A stretch of DNA of 64,000 bases, from assembly GCA_012959765.1 (NCBI GenBank), contig DUCO01000029.1:1-64000 (forward strand). Reading direction: 5' to 3'. This document shows, piece after piece, positions 28,077 through 38,164 of this stretch. How positions within the stretch are numbered: the stretch's first letter is position 1; every line of letters starts with the position of its first letter. This DNA comes from Dehalococcoidia bacterium. GTDB lineage: Bacteria > Chloroflexota > Dehalococcoidia > Lucifugimonadales > Lucifugimonadaceae. Made by a program: the position numbers and the translations under genes. The notes under the pieces are model-generated. The model made no database searches and was not told where the DNA came from. It worked only from the letters and a program-made list of their open reading frames with translations.

Positions 28077-28342
28077 TGAAGTGCTCGTTTCGTGCGGATG
28101 CCCTATGGCGGATTATGACTGGGAATTAACTCGATAGTGGCCGTTATCGCTAACAACCACAAAAGATTCTAACTCTCACTTTGTAAAACGGATGTAAATT
28201 CGCCGAGCGATGTTGATGAGGGGATCGTGATGGCAGTCTATGTGGAGAGTGCCGTCTGCGACTCAGTTCTTCAGCAGCCATCCTATGCGAGCTGACCACG
28301 ACGCGTAGTGAACTAACGTGACTCCGCATCCGGAGTTCAAAA

Positions 28343-28936
28343 TTGTCTCCTCGAACTGGAATCGGTAAGCCCGCGGTCCTGAAAGCTGCGGGTGATCTGG
28401 CGGATGAAATCGGACTGGAAAACGTTTCGATCGCCGCGATCGCCAAGAAAATTGGTGTGAAAGCCCCCTCGATGTACAACTACTTAGAGGGCCTGGAATC
28501 ACTCAGACGCGAGTTGTCATTGCTCGGCCTATCGGTGCTGACCGAACGACTGACCGGCGCGTCGATCGGCAAAAGCGGATTCGATCTGCTTCACTCTGTC
28601 GCTGAGGCACAAAAAGATATGACTCTCGAACGGCCCGGTCTCTACTCCGTCTCGGTGGCAGCGAATACTCCGGGCGACGAAGAACTGAATGCGTTATGGC
28701 AAGGTCCCGTACGGATCTTCAGGGCTGTAATTCAAAGTTACGGCATTGAAGGCGAAGAAGGAGATCACGCTACGCGTGTTCTCCGAACGTCTGTTCATGG
28801 GTTCGCCCTCGTGAACTCCATCGATGGGTTCAGACTCGGTGCTGATCCAGACCAAACGTTTGAACGCCTGGTGGCGTCGATCCACCACTCACTCAGCGAG
28901 TGGAATCAGGTTTCGAACCGAAGCTCCGTAAGCTAA
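28343..28936 (+). CDS. TetR-family transcriptional regulator
   Basis: 197 residues. The N-terminal helix-turn-helix is AADLADEIGLENVSIAAIAKKIGV-type (about 13-45, ending APSMYNYLEGLESLRREL). The C-terminal part RVLRTSVHGFALVNSIDGFRLG matches the WHG-type ligand domain. TTG start supported by CGGAG 8 nt upstream. Ligand unknown. A short inverted repeat (TAGT-GA-ACTA, about 28304-28313) lies in its leader and could be an operator, with low certainty. Converges with tyrS, leaving 4 bp. Confidence 0.82.
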   Translation: MSPRTGIGKPAVLKAAGDLADEIGLENVSIAAIAKKIGVKAPSMYNYLEGLESLRRELSLLGLSVLTERLTGASIGKSGFDLLHSVAEAQKDMTLERPGLYSVSVAANTPGDEELNALWQGPVRIFRAVIQSYGIEGEEGDHATRVLRTSVHGFALVNSIDGFRLGADPDQTFERLVASIHHSLSEWNQVSNRSSVS

Positions 28937-28940
28937 ACCC

Positions 28941-30254
28941 TTACTCAGCCAGCTTCACGAGTGAGTAGTTTTTGCGGCCTCTACGGATTACCAGTAGGCG
29001 GCCTTCTACGAGGTCCTCAACCCCAACAAGCCGGCCTGCGTCTTCGATCTGTTCGCCGTTGAGGTACATGCCGCCCTGTTGAATGGTGCGTTTTACGTCA
29101 CCGCCCGATTTGCCTGCACCAGCCGAAACAGCCAGCTCAGAAAATCGAATGCCTTCGCCCGAAAGCTGGTCCCGGTTCACTTCGGTAACCGAAGAATCAT
29201 CGAGAACATCTTCCATTTCATCTGCTGATAGCCCGGAAATATCACCACCAAAAAATGCACGAGTTACTTTGAGCGCCTGATCAAGCCCGCCCTGACCGTG
29301 AATAGTCCGCACGACTTCCTCGGCCAAGGCCCGCTGTGCCTCCCGCTTCTGCGGCTCCTCGCTAACGGCCTCAGCTAGCCCGCCGATCTGAACTTGATTC
29401 AACATCGTGAACAGCTTCACGTACGGAATAGCGTCGGCATCGGCCACGTTGAGGAAGAACTGGTACAGCTTGTACGGCGAAGTCTGCTTCGGATCGAGCG
29501 TCGGCGCGCCACCAATCGACTTACCGAACTTTTCGCCACTAGCGTTTACCACCAACGGGTATGCGATACCGTGCGCCCGCGGACGTCCTTCAGAATCTGC
29601 ACGGTGAATACGTCGAATCAGATCGACCCCACCAAGTATGTTGCCCCATTGGTCGCTACCGCCAGCCTGGAAATTAACTCCGTACTTTTCGTACAGCATC
29701 ATAAAATCGTAGGCCTGAAGAAGCTGGTAGCTGAACTCAGTAAACGAAATTCCGTTGTCGCGGGTGAAACGATCCTTTACAGAATCGCGCCCCATCATTG
29801 AATTAACAGTGAAGTGCTTTCCGACATCCCGTAGGAACGGCAGAAGCGAGGTTTGTCGCAGCCAATCGGCGTTGTTGACCATCCGAGCCGGGTTCGACAC
29901 CGCCTCAAAATCTAAAAACGGTTCAAGCTGAAGGCGAATCGCTGCGACGTTTGCGTCGATCTCATCAATTGCCATCAGTGTTCGCTCTTCGGACCGTCCA
30001 CCTGGGTCGCCGATCATTCCCGTTCCGCCACCAACCAGAGCTATAGGCGTGTGCCCGTACTGTTGGAGCCTCACGAGCCCCATGATCGGCAACAGATTGC
30101 CGATGTGAAGACTGCTGGCCGTGGGGTCGAAGCCGATGTAGCAGGTGATCTTTTCGGTGGCGAGGGCATGCGTTGCTCCCGGAGTGGCATTGTACAGCGC
30201 GCCACGCCATTCAAGGTCTTCAGCTACGTTTTGAAATTCTGTATTTGTGGTCAT
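28941..30254 (-). CDS. tyrS: Tyrosyl-tRNA synthetase
   Basis: 437 residues, class I. The HIGH-type motif is HIGN (50-53, SSLHIGNLLP). The tyrosine/ATP pocket is QAGGSDQWGNI and the KMSKS loop appears as KFGKS. A C-terminal S4 RNA-binding domain (GDVKRTIQQGGMYLNGEQI) binds tRNA-Tyr. Downstream of ribF on the same strand after 57 bp. Confidence 0.96.
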   Translation of the reverse strand: MTTNTEFQNVAEDLEWRGALYNATPGATHALATEKITCYIGFDPTASSLHIGNLLPIMGLVRLQQYGHTPIALVGGGTGMIGDPGGRSEERTLMAIDEIDANVAAIRLQLEPFLDFEAVSNPARMVNNADWLRQTSLLPFLRDVGKHFTVNSMMGRDSVKDRFTRDNGISFTEFSYQLLQAYDFMMLYEKYGVNFQAGGSDQWGNILGGVDLIRRIHRADSEGRPRAHGIAYPLVVNASGEKFGKSIGGAPTLDPKQTSPYKLYQFFLNVADADAIPYVKLFTMLNQVQIGGLAEAVSEEPQKREAQRALAEEVVRTIHGQGGLDQALKVTRAFFGGDISGLSADEMEDVLDDSSVTEVNRDQLSGEGIRFSELAVSAGAGKSGGDVKRTIQQGGMYLNGEQIEDAGRLVGVEDLVEGRLLVIRRGRKNYSLVKLAE

Positions 30255-30311
30255 AGGAGTGTCCTGACCGGTTCGCCGGATTTTTGGGGATTGAATGCGG
30301 AGTCGAGGTTT

Positions 30312-31241
30312 TTAGTTGTTACCTGCCAGAATCTGGCGGGTCAGTTCGACGTCTTGATTCATTTGTTCTACTAGCTGTTCAACGGATTCAAATGCGACTT
30401 CTGGCCTGAGTCGTTTGACGAACTCAAGTCGAAGCCGCTTCGTATACAGATCCCCATCGAAGTCTAGAAGGAACGCCTCGATAGTGCGACCTCCATCGGT
30501 TTCGAACGTTGGGCGAACGCCAATGCTCGTGGCAGCGTTGTGCATCACGCCGTCAACTTCAGCCACGGTCGCGTAAATACCGTTTTCTGGAATGGTTACT
30601 GGAAATTCAGGTTCGATGTTGGCGGTGGGAAATCCGATCTCTCGACCGCGCTTTTCGCCACTCGCAACAACCCCGCTAATAGAGTAGTTCCGACCCAGCA
30701 TTTTCGACGCCAGCTTGCAGTTACCGCTCACAATCGCGATACGAATTACCGAACTCGAAACCGCCTCGCCGTCGACAACGATAGAAGGAACGCCGAGAAA
30801 GTCGATATCCGAATGCCGACCAGTGGCCGTAAGTTGCTCCACACCGGCACGATCCGACCCGATCAACGCGCCAGGGCCCAGAACCAACGAAACCAGGCCG
30901 ATGCGCTCCTGCAAAGCAGTAATGAAATCATCAGATGAAAGTTGCTGAATCGCCGAACCGAAATCGAGCTGAACGACATGATCTATACCCATTTCGTTCA
31001 AGATATCTCGGCGCGTATTGAAGTCACTGAGGTACGTCACGGAAGTGCCCGGCTTTATGAACGCCCTTGGCTGTTCTCGGAAAACCAGTGCGACCGATTT
31101 CGCACCACGCGCTGCCGCCTCACCCTGCACTCGTTGTAACAGTGCCTGATGCCCAAGATGAACCCCGTCGAAAGTCCCGATGGTGGCAACCGTCGGACCC
31201 TCTAAAGCGTCTATGGAATCGAACAATTCAGTAATCGACAT
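30312..31241 (-). CDS. ribF: Bifunctional riboflavin kinase / FAD synthetase
   Basis: Converts riboflavin to FMN and FAD. The N-terminal FAD synthetase domain shows TIGTFDGVHLGHQALL. The C-terminal riboflavin kinase domain shows GREIGFPTANI and ATSIGVRPTF. The ATG at 31241 (MSITELFDS) gives 309 residues, the usual size. The frame is open further upstream but that part is not conserved. Between DAHP synthase and tyrS on the same strand. Confidence 0.94.
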   Translation of the reverse strand: MSITELFDSIDALEGPTVATIGTFDGVHLGHQALLQRVQGEAAARGAKSVALVFREQPRAFIKPGTSVTYLSDFNTRRDILNEMGIDHVVQLDFGSAIQQLSSDDFITALQERIGLVSLVLGPGALIGSDRAGVEQLTATGRHSDIDFLGVPSIVVDGEAVSSSVIRIAIVSGNCKLASKMLGRNYSISGVVASGEKRGREIGFPTANIEPEFPVTIPENGIYATVAEVDGVMHNAATSIGVRPTFETDGGRTIEAFLLDFDGDLYTKRLRLEFVKRLRPEVAFESVEQLVEQMNQDVELTRQILAGNN

Positions 31242-31301
31242 GACGTCTCGCCAACCGGCCACCAACCCCAAAAAGAACCAGCCGTTGGATTCTATGGCCC
31301 G

Positions 31302-31328
31302 ATGAAAACCAGCCATTGGCTGTGGTTC
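31302..31328 (-). terminator. Probable terminator after DAHP synthase
   Basis: On the minus strand AACC-AC-AGCC, loop AAT, then GGCTGGTT and TTC. The AC bulge makes the stem imperfect. It starts at the DAHP synthase stop codon. A related half palindrome (CCAGCCGTTGG) recurs near 31279. Confidence 0.45.
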
Positions 31329-32369
31329 CTAGCTTAGGGTTGCGTGCGCCTCGCGAAGAAGCTCTTCGGTGGTCTCCCAGTTGATGCAAGCATCGGTAAT
31401 GGAAACACCGTACTTCAAATCGGAAGGATCGTCGCCCAGCGACTGGTTACCCTCGTTCAGATGGCTCTCCAGCATTAGGCCGATAACACCACTGTTGCCG
31501 TCGGTGCGCTGACGAATCGTGTCACGGAAAACGATCGGCTGGCGATTGTGATCCTTATTGCTGTTCGCGTGCGAGCAGTCGATAACCACGTTGGGTCGGA
31601 GACCAGCCTCTTTCAAGAGATTAGAAGCCAGAATCACATGCTCTTCGTCGTAGTTCGGGCCGGAAGCCCCGCCTCGAAGAATGAGGTGCTGCGCCTTGTT
31701 TCCTGCTGTGTTGACCACAGAAGCTCGACCGTCGAGGTCGATACCGAGAAATGCGTGTGGTGACCGAGCCGCCATCATCGCATCGACTGCGATCTGCAAG
31801 CTCCCACCGGTTCCGTTCTTGTAGCCAATAGGCATCGAAAGCCCGCTCGCCATCTGTCGGTGAGTCTGGCTCTCAGTCGTTCGAGCGCCAATTGCACCCC
31901 ACGAAATGAGGTCTGCAAGGTACTGCGGAGTGAACGGATCAAGGAATTCGGTACCTGCTGGCAACCCGAGATTCAGTACATCGATCAGGAACGCACGTGC
32001 GCGCTCAAGACCCGTTTGCATGTCGAAGGTGCCATCGAGATTCGGGTCGTTGATCAGGCCCTTCCAGCCCACGGTAGTGCGGGGCTTTTCGAAATACACC
32101 CGCATCACAACAAGAATCGTGTCTTTCACTTCTTCGGCGAGAACAGCGAGCCTCTTTGCGTACTCGAACCCGGCCTTCTCATCGTGAATAGAACACGGTC
32201 CAACAAGCATCACCAATCGTGAATCGGTGCCTTTTTCAATGTTTTCGATGGCAGTACGAGTTTCGGTAACGGTCTTTGCGATCTCCGGAGTGATCGGCAG
32301 CGAGTCGATGAATGATCTTGGTGAACTGAGCGGTTTTAGTTCGGTGACTCGGATATTTGACGTAGACAT
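31329..32369 (-). CDS. aroF: 3-deoxy-7-phosphoheptulonate (DAHP) synthase, class I
   Basis: First step of the shikimate pathway, joining phosphoenolpyruvate and erythrose 4-phosphate. 346 residues, AroF/G/H type: MLVGPCSIHD (about 54-63, metal-binding Cys), RVYFEKPRTTVGWKGL, IGARTTESQTHRQMASG, DCSHANSNK and MLESHLNEG. The isozyme and its feedback inhibitor cannot be told from sequence, so the symbol is approximate. Chorismate mutase and trpA lie just upstream on the same strand, forming a small aromatic amino-acid group. Confidence 0.94.
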   Translation of the reverse strand: MSTSNIRVTELKPLSSPRSFIDSLPITPEIAKTVTETRTAIENIEKGTDSRLVMLVGPCSIHDEKAGFEYAKRLAVLAEEVKDTILVVMRVYFEKPRTTVGWKGLINDPNLDGTFDMQTGLERARAFLIDVLNLGLPAGTEFLDPFTPQYLADLISWGAIGARTTESQTHRQMASGLSMPIGYKNGTGGSLQIAVDAMMAARSPHAFLGIDLDGRASVVNTAGNKAQHLILRGGASGPNYDEEHVILASNLLKEAGLRPNVVIDCSHANSNKDHNRQPIVFRDTIRQRTDGNSGVIGLMLESHLNEGNQSLGDDPSDLKYGVSITDACINWETTEELLREAHATLS

Positions 32370-32674
32370 GATTAGTTAAGGTTTCTTTAGAGCTTCTGGT
32401 TGAATGAAATTACTGGTGTTACGTGATTCATTCGGTCGGACCGGCACAGTTGCGTGCTGTGGGAAGGAGAGCTTAGTGAATCCAGTGTGGGCTGCGGACG
32501 ATCAGGCAGGTCTAGCTGCGATATGAAAGTCCGTGCGTAAACAGCCGGCCGGTATAGCTATAGCCAAAATATGACGTGCTAAATACGGATGAACGCGAGA
32601 AGACGAAACCATCCGAGCGGGAATCGCTTCGGTTTGAGAAAGAATTCATCTGTAAGTTGCGTTCGGACATGTCT
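32370..32674. other. Gene-free interval between chorismate mutase and DAHP synthase
   Basis: About 305 bp, without a repeat of the families found elsewhere and without a clear hairpin-plus-T-run or leader peptide rich in aromatic codons. It presumably holds the DAHP synthase promoter on the minus strand. Nothing else is visible. Confidence 0.5.
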
Positions 32675-33055
32675 TTAGGTGTTTGCCGTTGAAAGATCGG
32701 GGCGAAGTTTAGCAGCTTCGTTCAGGTAAGCGTGCTTCACTTCGTTCTGAGCCTTGTCGGTATTCCAGAAAATAAGTATACGTATGCACTGGGCTAACGC
32801 ACCGGGTCGTGCCATTTCGTGACTACACATGAGCGGCACGTCGTTCCACCCGAGCTGTTCTCGGGCAGCAACAGCCGGGAACTCCGCCACGAGATCGGGA
32901 CTCGTAGTGAACTGCACGGCCGCAACGTCATCCTGATCGATGCCGTTTTCCTCGATGAGAACATTCAGCAGCTGTGCGGTTGCAGTCAGAACGTCTTCTG
33001 CGGTTGTGCCGTTGGTGGTTGTTGCGCCTTTGACGCCGCGAACCTTCGTTGCCAA
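32675..33055 (-). CDS. aroH: Chorismate mutase, AroH type
   Basis: Converts chorismate to prephenate for Phe/Tyr synthesis. 126 residues of the trimeric AroH fold: VRGVKGATT at the N-terminus, VQFTTSPDLVAEFPAVAAREQLGW in the middle, and a CIRILIFWN segment with the active-site Arg. TTG start with GAGGT 6 nt upstream. trpA ends 47 bp upstream, so the genes are probably co-transcribed. Confidence 0.92.
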   Translation of the reverse strand: MATKVRGVKGATTTNGTTAEDVLTATAQLLNVLIEENGIDQDDVAAVQFTTSPDLVAEFPAVAAREQLGWNDVPLMCSHEMARPGALAQCIRILIFWNTDKAQNEVKHAYLNEAAKLRPDLSTANT

Positions 33056-33102
33056 TCTTTACCTCGAAATAACCAATTAATGCGATACGTGATACTGGCG
33101 AC

Positions 33103-33921
33103 CTAGTTTGCCATGACTTTTCGTGGCGTGCCGGGTGTTAGCGAGCGGATATACGTTCCCGCACGCTCGGCAGCAACTGCGGCATCGCCATCGGCAAGCG
33201 CATCGACAAGCGCACTACCAACAACTGCGCCATCAGCAAATTTGGCAACTGCGGTTACGTGATCGGCCGTCGATATGCCGAATCCGATAGCAATTGGAAG
33301 ATCGGTGTAGCCTCGAACCTTTTCGGCAAGTCCTTCGACCCGCTCCGACATAGTCGCCCGTGCGCCAGTAACGCCGAGAACGGATACGCAGTAGATGAAA
33401 CCACCGGCGCGCTCGCACGCGTGTTCAATCGATCGATCGGTCGATGTAAGTGCCACCAGCGGAATGAGCACAAGTCCGGCGCTATCGCACGAATCCTGAA
33501 GGGGACCAGCTTCGGCAGCAGGAAGATCGGCACAGATAATTCCGTCAACACCCGCATCGCTTATTCGCGTGCAGTACTCGTCGAGACCCATCGCCATAAT
33601 CGTGTTGTAGTAGCCCATGAACACAATCGGCACATCGATTCCGGCAGCTCGAATTTCCTTAACAGTGTTGATGCAAGTTTCCGGTGTAACACCGTTTTGA
33701 AGTGCTCGGTGACCCGAAGCCTGGATAGTTGGGCCATCGCCAAGCGGATCGCTGAACGGCACGCCAAGCTCAACGATATCGGCTCCGGCTTCAACGGCTG
33801 AACGAACAATATCGGTCGTCAGCCCCATTTCTGGGAACCCGACTGTTACGTAAGGAAGAAGCGCAATGCGGCCTTCAGACTTGGCCTTATCGAACGCTTC
33901 TCGAATTCTGTCGGTTGCCAT
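33103..33921 (-). CDS. trpA: Tryptophan synthase alpha subunit
   Basis: Cleaves indole-3-glycerol phosphate and passes indole to TrpB. 272 residues from ATG 33921. ADIVELGVPFSDPLGDGPTIQ (about 47-67) carries both catalytic acids (Glu and Asp). Also VFMGYYNTI and IGFGISTADHV. No trpB or other trp gene is in the window; here trpA is grouped with aroH and DAHP synthase, so its partner must be upstream of the CPBP gene or elsewhere. Confidence 0.95.
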   Translation of the reverse strand: MATDRIREAFDKAKSEGRIALLPYVTVGFPEMGLTTDIVRSAVEAGADIVELGVPFSDPLGDGPTIQASGHRALQNGVTPETCINTVKEIRAAGIDVPIVFMGYYNTIMAMGLDEYCTRISDAGVDGIICADLPAAEAGPLQDSCDSAGLVLIPLVALTSTDRSIEHACERAGGFIYCVSVLGVTGARATMSERVEGLAEKVRGYTDLPIAIGFGISTADHVTAVAKFADGAVVGSALVDALADGDAAVAAERAGTYIRSLTPGTPRKVMAN

Positions 33922-33989
33922 ATGGCTCGGTAGTTCCTTATCGGGATGAATGCCCGTGCTCGAATAGAAAATCTGGCCAGCCAGCCGAT

Positions 33990-34922
33990 TCAGCTGATGG
34001 TCACATACTTGGCTACGAGTACCGCCACGGTGTTGTGGAGTCCGTGAGCAAACATCGCCGGCCAAATTGAACCAGTTTTAAGGTACACCCAGCCAAGCGC
34101 CAATCCCAATGCGAAAGTGGGCACGATAGCACCGGGATCGATGTGGAACAGACCGAACACCAGCGATGAAATCAGCAGCGAACGGCCAATTCCGAAGCGT
34201 TTGATAAGACCCGGCAGTACGAATCCCCTGAAGAAAACTTCTTCGGCAATTGGACCCAGAATCCCAACCAGAATAATGGTGACGACTATGCTGCCGCCGG
34301 CTTCGTCGAGGGCTTTTTGCGCGGTGTCAGGAGGAACCAGCAGGTCAACATCGAACCAGATCAGCGCCTGAACCCATAACATCAGCACACTCAGCCCGAC
34401 TATCCACATTGCTGCCGCAAATAGGTAGGGCTTGATGCCGATCGTCTTAACGAACCCGAGCGCACGTAACGGCTCTTTGAACAGCACTAACGAGAACGAA
34501 AACCCGGTTGCGGCAAACGCACCCGACATCGCAGTGGCTGAAATGATCGCCACAGGCACGCCAACAACTACGGCATTTCCGTTGGCACCGGAGTCGGCAG
34601 CGAGCTGATAGCTGACGGCGACAACGCCTACGCCGGCCGCCAGAGCAAGCGATATTGGCCAGAGTGGGGAACGAAACAACCGCAGTAGTATCAGTGCCAG
34701 TCCTGCCGCCAGAAGCCCTACCCAGTAGCCAGCCGGTGACGCGATCGTGGTGTCGTAACCGGCATCGGTGCCAATCGCACCGCCGGTACTCAGAACAGCG
34801 ATCACAACCAGCATCGTGACGGTGGCTGCAACAACAACGGCAAATGGTCCCCACTTCACTTCCGGAGGTGAAATGTCATTCCATCTTTTTTCAGGGGTAG
34901 AAGGTGATTGAGGTGGGATCAA
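33990..34922 (-). CDS. CPBP family intramembrane metalloprotease
   Basis: 310 residues with about eight hydrophobic segments. The CAAX-protease/bacteriocin-processing (Abi) signature is present: GPIAEEVFFRGFVLPGL with E227-E228 and R232, FGLFH (256-260), and HGLHN (293-297), which together bind the metal in the membrane. Substrate unknown; relatives process peptides or take part in immunity to bacteriocins. TTG start, without a strong ribosome site. Confidence 0.85.
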   Translation of the reverse strand: MIPPQSPSTPEKRWNDISPPEVKWGPFAVVVAATVTMLVVIAVLSTGGAIGTDAGYDTTIASPAGYWVGLLAAGLALILLRLFRSPLWPISLALAAGVGVVAVSYQLAADSGANGNAVVVGVPVAIISATAMSGAFAATGFSFSLVLFKEPLRALGFVKTIGIKPYLFAAAMWIVGLSVLMLWVQALIWFDVDLLVPPDTAQKALDEAGGSIVVTIILVGILGPIAEEVFFRGFVLPGLIKRFGIGRSLLISSLVFGLFHIDPGAIVPTFALGLALGWVYLKTGSIWPAMFAHGLHNTVAVLVAKYVTIS

Positions 34923-34964
34923 GAGATTATTCGTTCACGTAAATCTTCTGGAATACCTGAGCGT

Positions 34965-35666
34965 TCAGTCCCACGTCACGTCGCCGAATAGATCCGGGTC
35001 CAGTGGGCGGGATGAAAACGCAGCGTACTCCTTCTTTGAATCTCCGATTATCGTGAATTCCCCGTGGCCGGGGAGAACAACCGTTGCATCAGGCAGCGTG
35101 AGGATGTGCTGTTCGAGCGAATCGATGATCTGGTTAAGTGCCGCGTGCGATGACGACTTGCCCGGTCCGCCGGGAAAAAGAGTGTCACCGGTGAATACGT
35201 GAGATACCTCGCCAGCAGCTTTCGACTCAGACGACTCCAGTAGATAGCAAGTGGAGCCGGGGGTGTGCCCGGGGGTCGCCACGCAATGTAGCGAAATGTC
35301 ACCGACGTTCAGCGCTTGATTCGTTGACACATCGATACCGAAAGTATCGGGGTTTGGGAGTGAACTTCTATCGTCCTGCCCGATACCGACCAACTGGCTT
35401 TCATCGCTATTGACGTCGCTAAACCCCTCAAGATGGTCACGATGTCCGTGAGTGATCAGAATAAACGTGGGGTTGGTCTTCTTTTGAGCCTCGATCAGCT
35501 CGACCGGATTCGCAGGGGTGTCGATGATGACGGAGTTATTGGTGCGGGCGCAGGTGATCAGGAACGCATTGTTTGAGAACCCCGAAACGAATCGCTGAAT
35601 CGACCAGTACTTGCCAGTGAAGACGATGCTCATATCTGTTGCCAGCCAATCAGTAATCGAACCCAT
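34965..35666 (-). CDS. MBL-fold metallo-hydrolase, glyoxalase II-like
   Basis: 233 residues. The metal motif HGHRDH (73-78) is followed by GHTPGST (third His region), FTGDTLFPGGPG and LPGHGEFT. The order and size fit glyoxalase II or persulfide dioxygenase-like hydrolases; the exact substrate is not determined. Cytoplasmic, ATG start, a hairpin 15 nt upstream of the start. Confidence 0.83.
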   Translation of the reverse strand: MGSITDWLATDMSIVFTGKYWSIQRFVSGFSNNAFLITCARTNNSVIIDTPANPVELIEAQKKTNPTFILITHGHRDHLEGFSDVNSDESQLVGIGQDDRSSLPNPDTFGIDVSTNQALNVGDISLHCVATPGHTPGSTCYLLESSESKAAGEVSHVFTGDTLFPGGPGKSSSHAALNQIIDSLEQHILTLPDATVVLPGHGEFTIIGDSKKEYAAFSSRPLDPDLFGDVTWD

Positions 35667-35680
35667 GATCCGCTAAAAAG

Positions 35681-35703
35681 AAACGGCGCATGTAGCGCCG
35701 TTT
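35681..35703. terminator. Hairpin with flanking A/T runs, bidirectional terminator shape
   Basis: AAACGGCGC (35681-35689) and GCGCCGTTT (35695-35703) with loop ATGTA. On the plus strand it is followed by CAGTATTTTT, on the minus strand by CTTTTTAGC. It separates ftsH from the MBL gene. Confidence 0.6.
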
Positions 35704-35776
35704 CAGTATTTTTATTATGTCTAACTCGACACCCGTTTTCCTACGACTTCGCAGACTTCGCTCGGGAAATGAAAAC

Positions 35777-35794
35777 GCCAGAGTGTTCTCTGGC
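35777..35794 (-). terminator. Terminator of ftsH
   Basis: GCCAGAG and CTCTGGC around TGTT, followed on the minus strand by GTTTTC. It lies 35 nt after the ftsH stop. Confidence 0.65.
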
Positions 35795-35828
35795 ATTTTC
35801 TCATAATTAATCGTGCCACTTGCACAAT

Positions 35829-37763
35829 CTAGGTCGCCTGTGGCTCGGGGTCGGCGACCTCTCCAACCTCATCAACCTGATCAGTTGTCGTTGGGGGCTC
35901 TGTCGACTGGGTCGGATCGTCGGTAGCCAGCGGGCTGGCAAGCAACGGGTCTTTTCCCTCGATAATCGCAACGAACTGCTCCGCGTCGATCGTCTCGTGC
36001 TCAAGCAAGAACTGCGCGATGCCTTCCAGCTCCTTGTCGTGTTTCTTCAGGAGCTTGTTGGCCCGTTCTTCGCCCTCTCGTAGCAACCGGTTGATCTCGT
36101 CGTCGATGATGCTTTCGGTCTTCAGCGAGTAGTCCCGCTCTTCAGACATCTCTCTGCCTAAAAATACCGCTCCACCCTGACGCTTACCAAACGACCGGTT
36201 CGACAACTTATCGCTCATGCCGAGCCGCATAACCATCTCACGTGCAATAGCCGTTGCCTGCTCGAAGTCGTTTGAGGCACCAGAAGTGACATCGCCAACT
36301 TTCAGAACCTCAGCTGCACGGCCACCCATCGCCGCGGCGATCTGGGCTTCGAGCTGTTCTTGAGAAGCGTAAGACTTGTCTTCCTGCTGCCAGCGAGTGA
36401 ATCCGCCGGCCTGCCCACGGGCAATGATTGAAATCTTGCCAATCGGCGAACCGCCGGGCATCAGGTGCGAAACAAGTGCGTGCCCTGATTCGTGATAGGC
36501 AGTAATTTTGCGATCTTTTTCGCTGATCACCTTGCTCTTGCGAGCGGGTCCCATCGAAACTCGGTCGATCGCCTCGGTTAGATTGTCGTGGGTGATCGTC
36601 TTCTGGTTGTTACGGGCAGCCATAAGAGCTGCCTCGTTGATCAAGTTTGCAAGGTCAGCACCCGAGAACCCGGGAGTCTGCTTCGCAACGTCGGTGAGAT
36701 CGAGGCCCTTTTCGAGCGGCTTGCCCTTGGCGTGAACATCGAGAATCGCCGTGCGACCACGAACGTCCGGGCTATCGAGAATAACGCGCCGGTCGAATCG
36801 ACCCGGACGCAGTAGCGCGGGGTCAAGAATGTCGGGGCGGTTGGTAGCGGCAATAACGATGACGTTGGTAGCCGAATCGAAACCGTCCATTTCGACAAGA
36901 ATCTGGTTCAACGTCTGCTCACGCTCATCGTGACCACCACCAAGACCAGCACCACGGTGTCGACCAACAGCATCGATTTCATCGACGAAGATGATGCAGG
37001 GTGAGTGGCGGCGGGCCTGTTCAAACAGATCACGCACGCGAGACGCACCAACACCAACGAACATTTCTACAAATTCAGAACCTGAGATCGAGAAGAACGG
37101 CACACCGGCTTCACCGGCAACTGCTCGTGCAAGCAACGTTTTACCGGTTCCCGGAGGTCCTACAAGCAGTACACCCGATGGAATCTTCGCGCCAAGCGCC
37201 TGGAACCGTTCCGGGTACTTAAGAAATTCAACAACCTCTTCAAGTTCTTCTTTGGCTTCTGGTACACCTGCAACGTCGAAGAACGTCACGGTTGCCTTCG
37301 TGCCAACAAACAAACGGGCCTTACTTCGCCCGAAGCCCATCTGCTGATTACTGTTGCCCTGTGCCTGACGCATCATGAACAGCAAAATTCCACCGAAAAG
37401 AATGAGCGGCAGGAAGCCGATCAATATTCCGAACAGGCTGCCGAAGCCCCCGCCGGAATCAACTTCAAGCTTGTAGTTGCTACTTGGTACTTCGGCATCG
37501 ATTAGCATCTGGCCGATGCTCGAGCCCTCTTCTTTTTGCGACTTGAACGTGTTCAAACCGTCGGTGATAGTCAGCGAGTCACCTTTAACAATGATGTCGA
37601 GCCGATTAGACCCACTACTGTTCTTGGCCAACTCGATAACTTCGTTAACGCCGATATCTGTCGTGCCGTTAACTGGCTGATCGACAAACATGAAGAAAAT
37701 CGTAATCACTGCAACGATGATCACTAGGTAGACGAGGCTGTTCCTCATCCAGCGGTTGTTCAT
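35829..37763 (-). CDS. ftsH: ATP-dependent zinc metalloprotease FtsH
   Basis: Membrane-anchored AAA+ protease for quality control of membrane and regulatory proteins. 644 residues: transmembrane helices at about 8-27 and 110-130 enclose a periplasmic loop. Walker A GPPGTGKT (202-209), Walker B IIFVDE (257-262), SRH with RPGRFDRR, zinc motif HESGH (424-428). The C-terminus is acidic and Thr/Pro-rich. Divergent from infC. Confidence 0.96.
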   Translation of the reverse strand: MNNRWMRNSLVYLVIIVAVITIFFMFVDQPVNGTTDIGVNEVIELAKNSSGSNRLDIIVKGDSLTITDGLNTFKSQKEEGSSIGQMLIDAEVPSSNYKLEVDSGGGFGSLFGILIGFLPLILFGGILLFMMRQAQGNSNQQMGFGRSKARLFVGTKATVTFFDVAGVPEAKEELEEVVEFLKYPERFQALGAKIPSGVLLVGPPGTGKTLLARAVAGEAGVPFFSISGSEFVEMFVGVGASRVRDLFEQARRHSPCIIFVDEIDAVGRHRGAGLGGGHDEREQTLNQILVEMDGFDSATNVIVIAATNRPDILDPALLRPGRFDRRVILDSPDVRGRTAILDVHAKGKPLEKGLDLTDVAKQTPGFSGADLANLINEAALMAARNNQKTITHDNLTEAIDRVSMGPARKSKVISEKDRKITAYHESGHALVSHLMPGGSPIGKISIIARGQAGGFTRWQQEDKSYASQEQLEAQIAAAMGGRAAEVLKVGDVTSGASNDFEQATAIAREMVMRLGMSDKLSNRSFGKRQGGAVFLGREMSEERDYSLKTESIIDDEINRLLREGEERANKLLKKHDKELEGIAQFLLEHETIDAEQFVAIIEGKDPLLASPLATDDPTQSTEPPTTTDQVDEVGEVADPEPQAT

Positions 37764-38164
37764 TTGTCCTGGCCGTCCTACTGCTAATACTGACTGCTAC
37801 TACTGGCTCTGGTTCGGTTTTACCAAACTTCACTCAACACCTAAGTTGGATGTGATTTCCGTTCACTACGATTCAACCGAATATTTCATGGGCATAAATG
37901 GGGGTTTAATTCACAACGCCCAGAGCCCTGTAATCGTAACATAGCGGCGTTTTCACGCCGCATTGGAGTCAGCCAGTAATACGTGTAATAACCGTGTAAA
38001 GATTCGTACTGGTTTCCAATTGAGTATCGGTCGTATGGTTGGTATATTGGAAGTTCGACCAATTAGACATTGGCGAGAACTGCGTGCTGGCCGTTTGATT
38101 TAGGCCGTTTTCAAGTACACAATTCGGTGCAATTAATCCACCCAGCGTCCAGGAGAGAGCGAAC
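37764..38164. other. Divergent ftsH/infC control region
   Basis: About 400 bp. It contains a perfect hairpin GCGGCG-TTTTCA-CGCCGC (37944-37961), a probable infC promoter (38019-38048) and an infC leader of roughly 110 nt. No gene or RNA family was recognised. Confidence 0.55.
38019..38048 (+). promoter_or_regulatory. Probable sigma-70-type promoter of infC-rpmI-rplT
   Basis: TTGAGT (38019-38024) and TATATT (38043-38048) with an 18-nt spacer. It is in the right place and orientation for the ribosomal operon. Confidence 0.5.

Noticed and set aside
37756-37944. Plus-strand open frame in the ftsH/infC gap
   Set aside because: No recognisable protein pattern, no ribosome site, and it lies in the expected promoter region.
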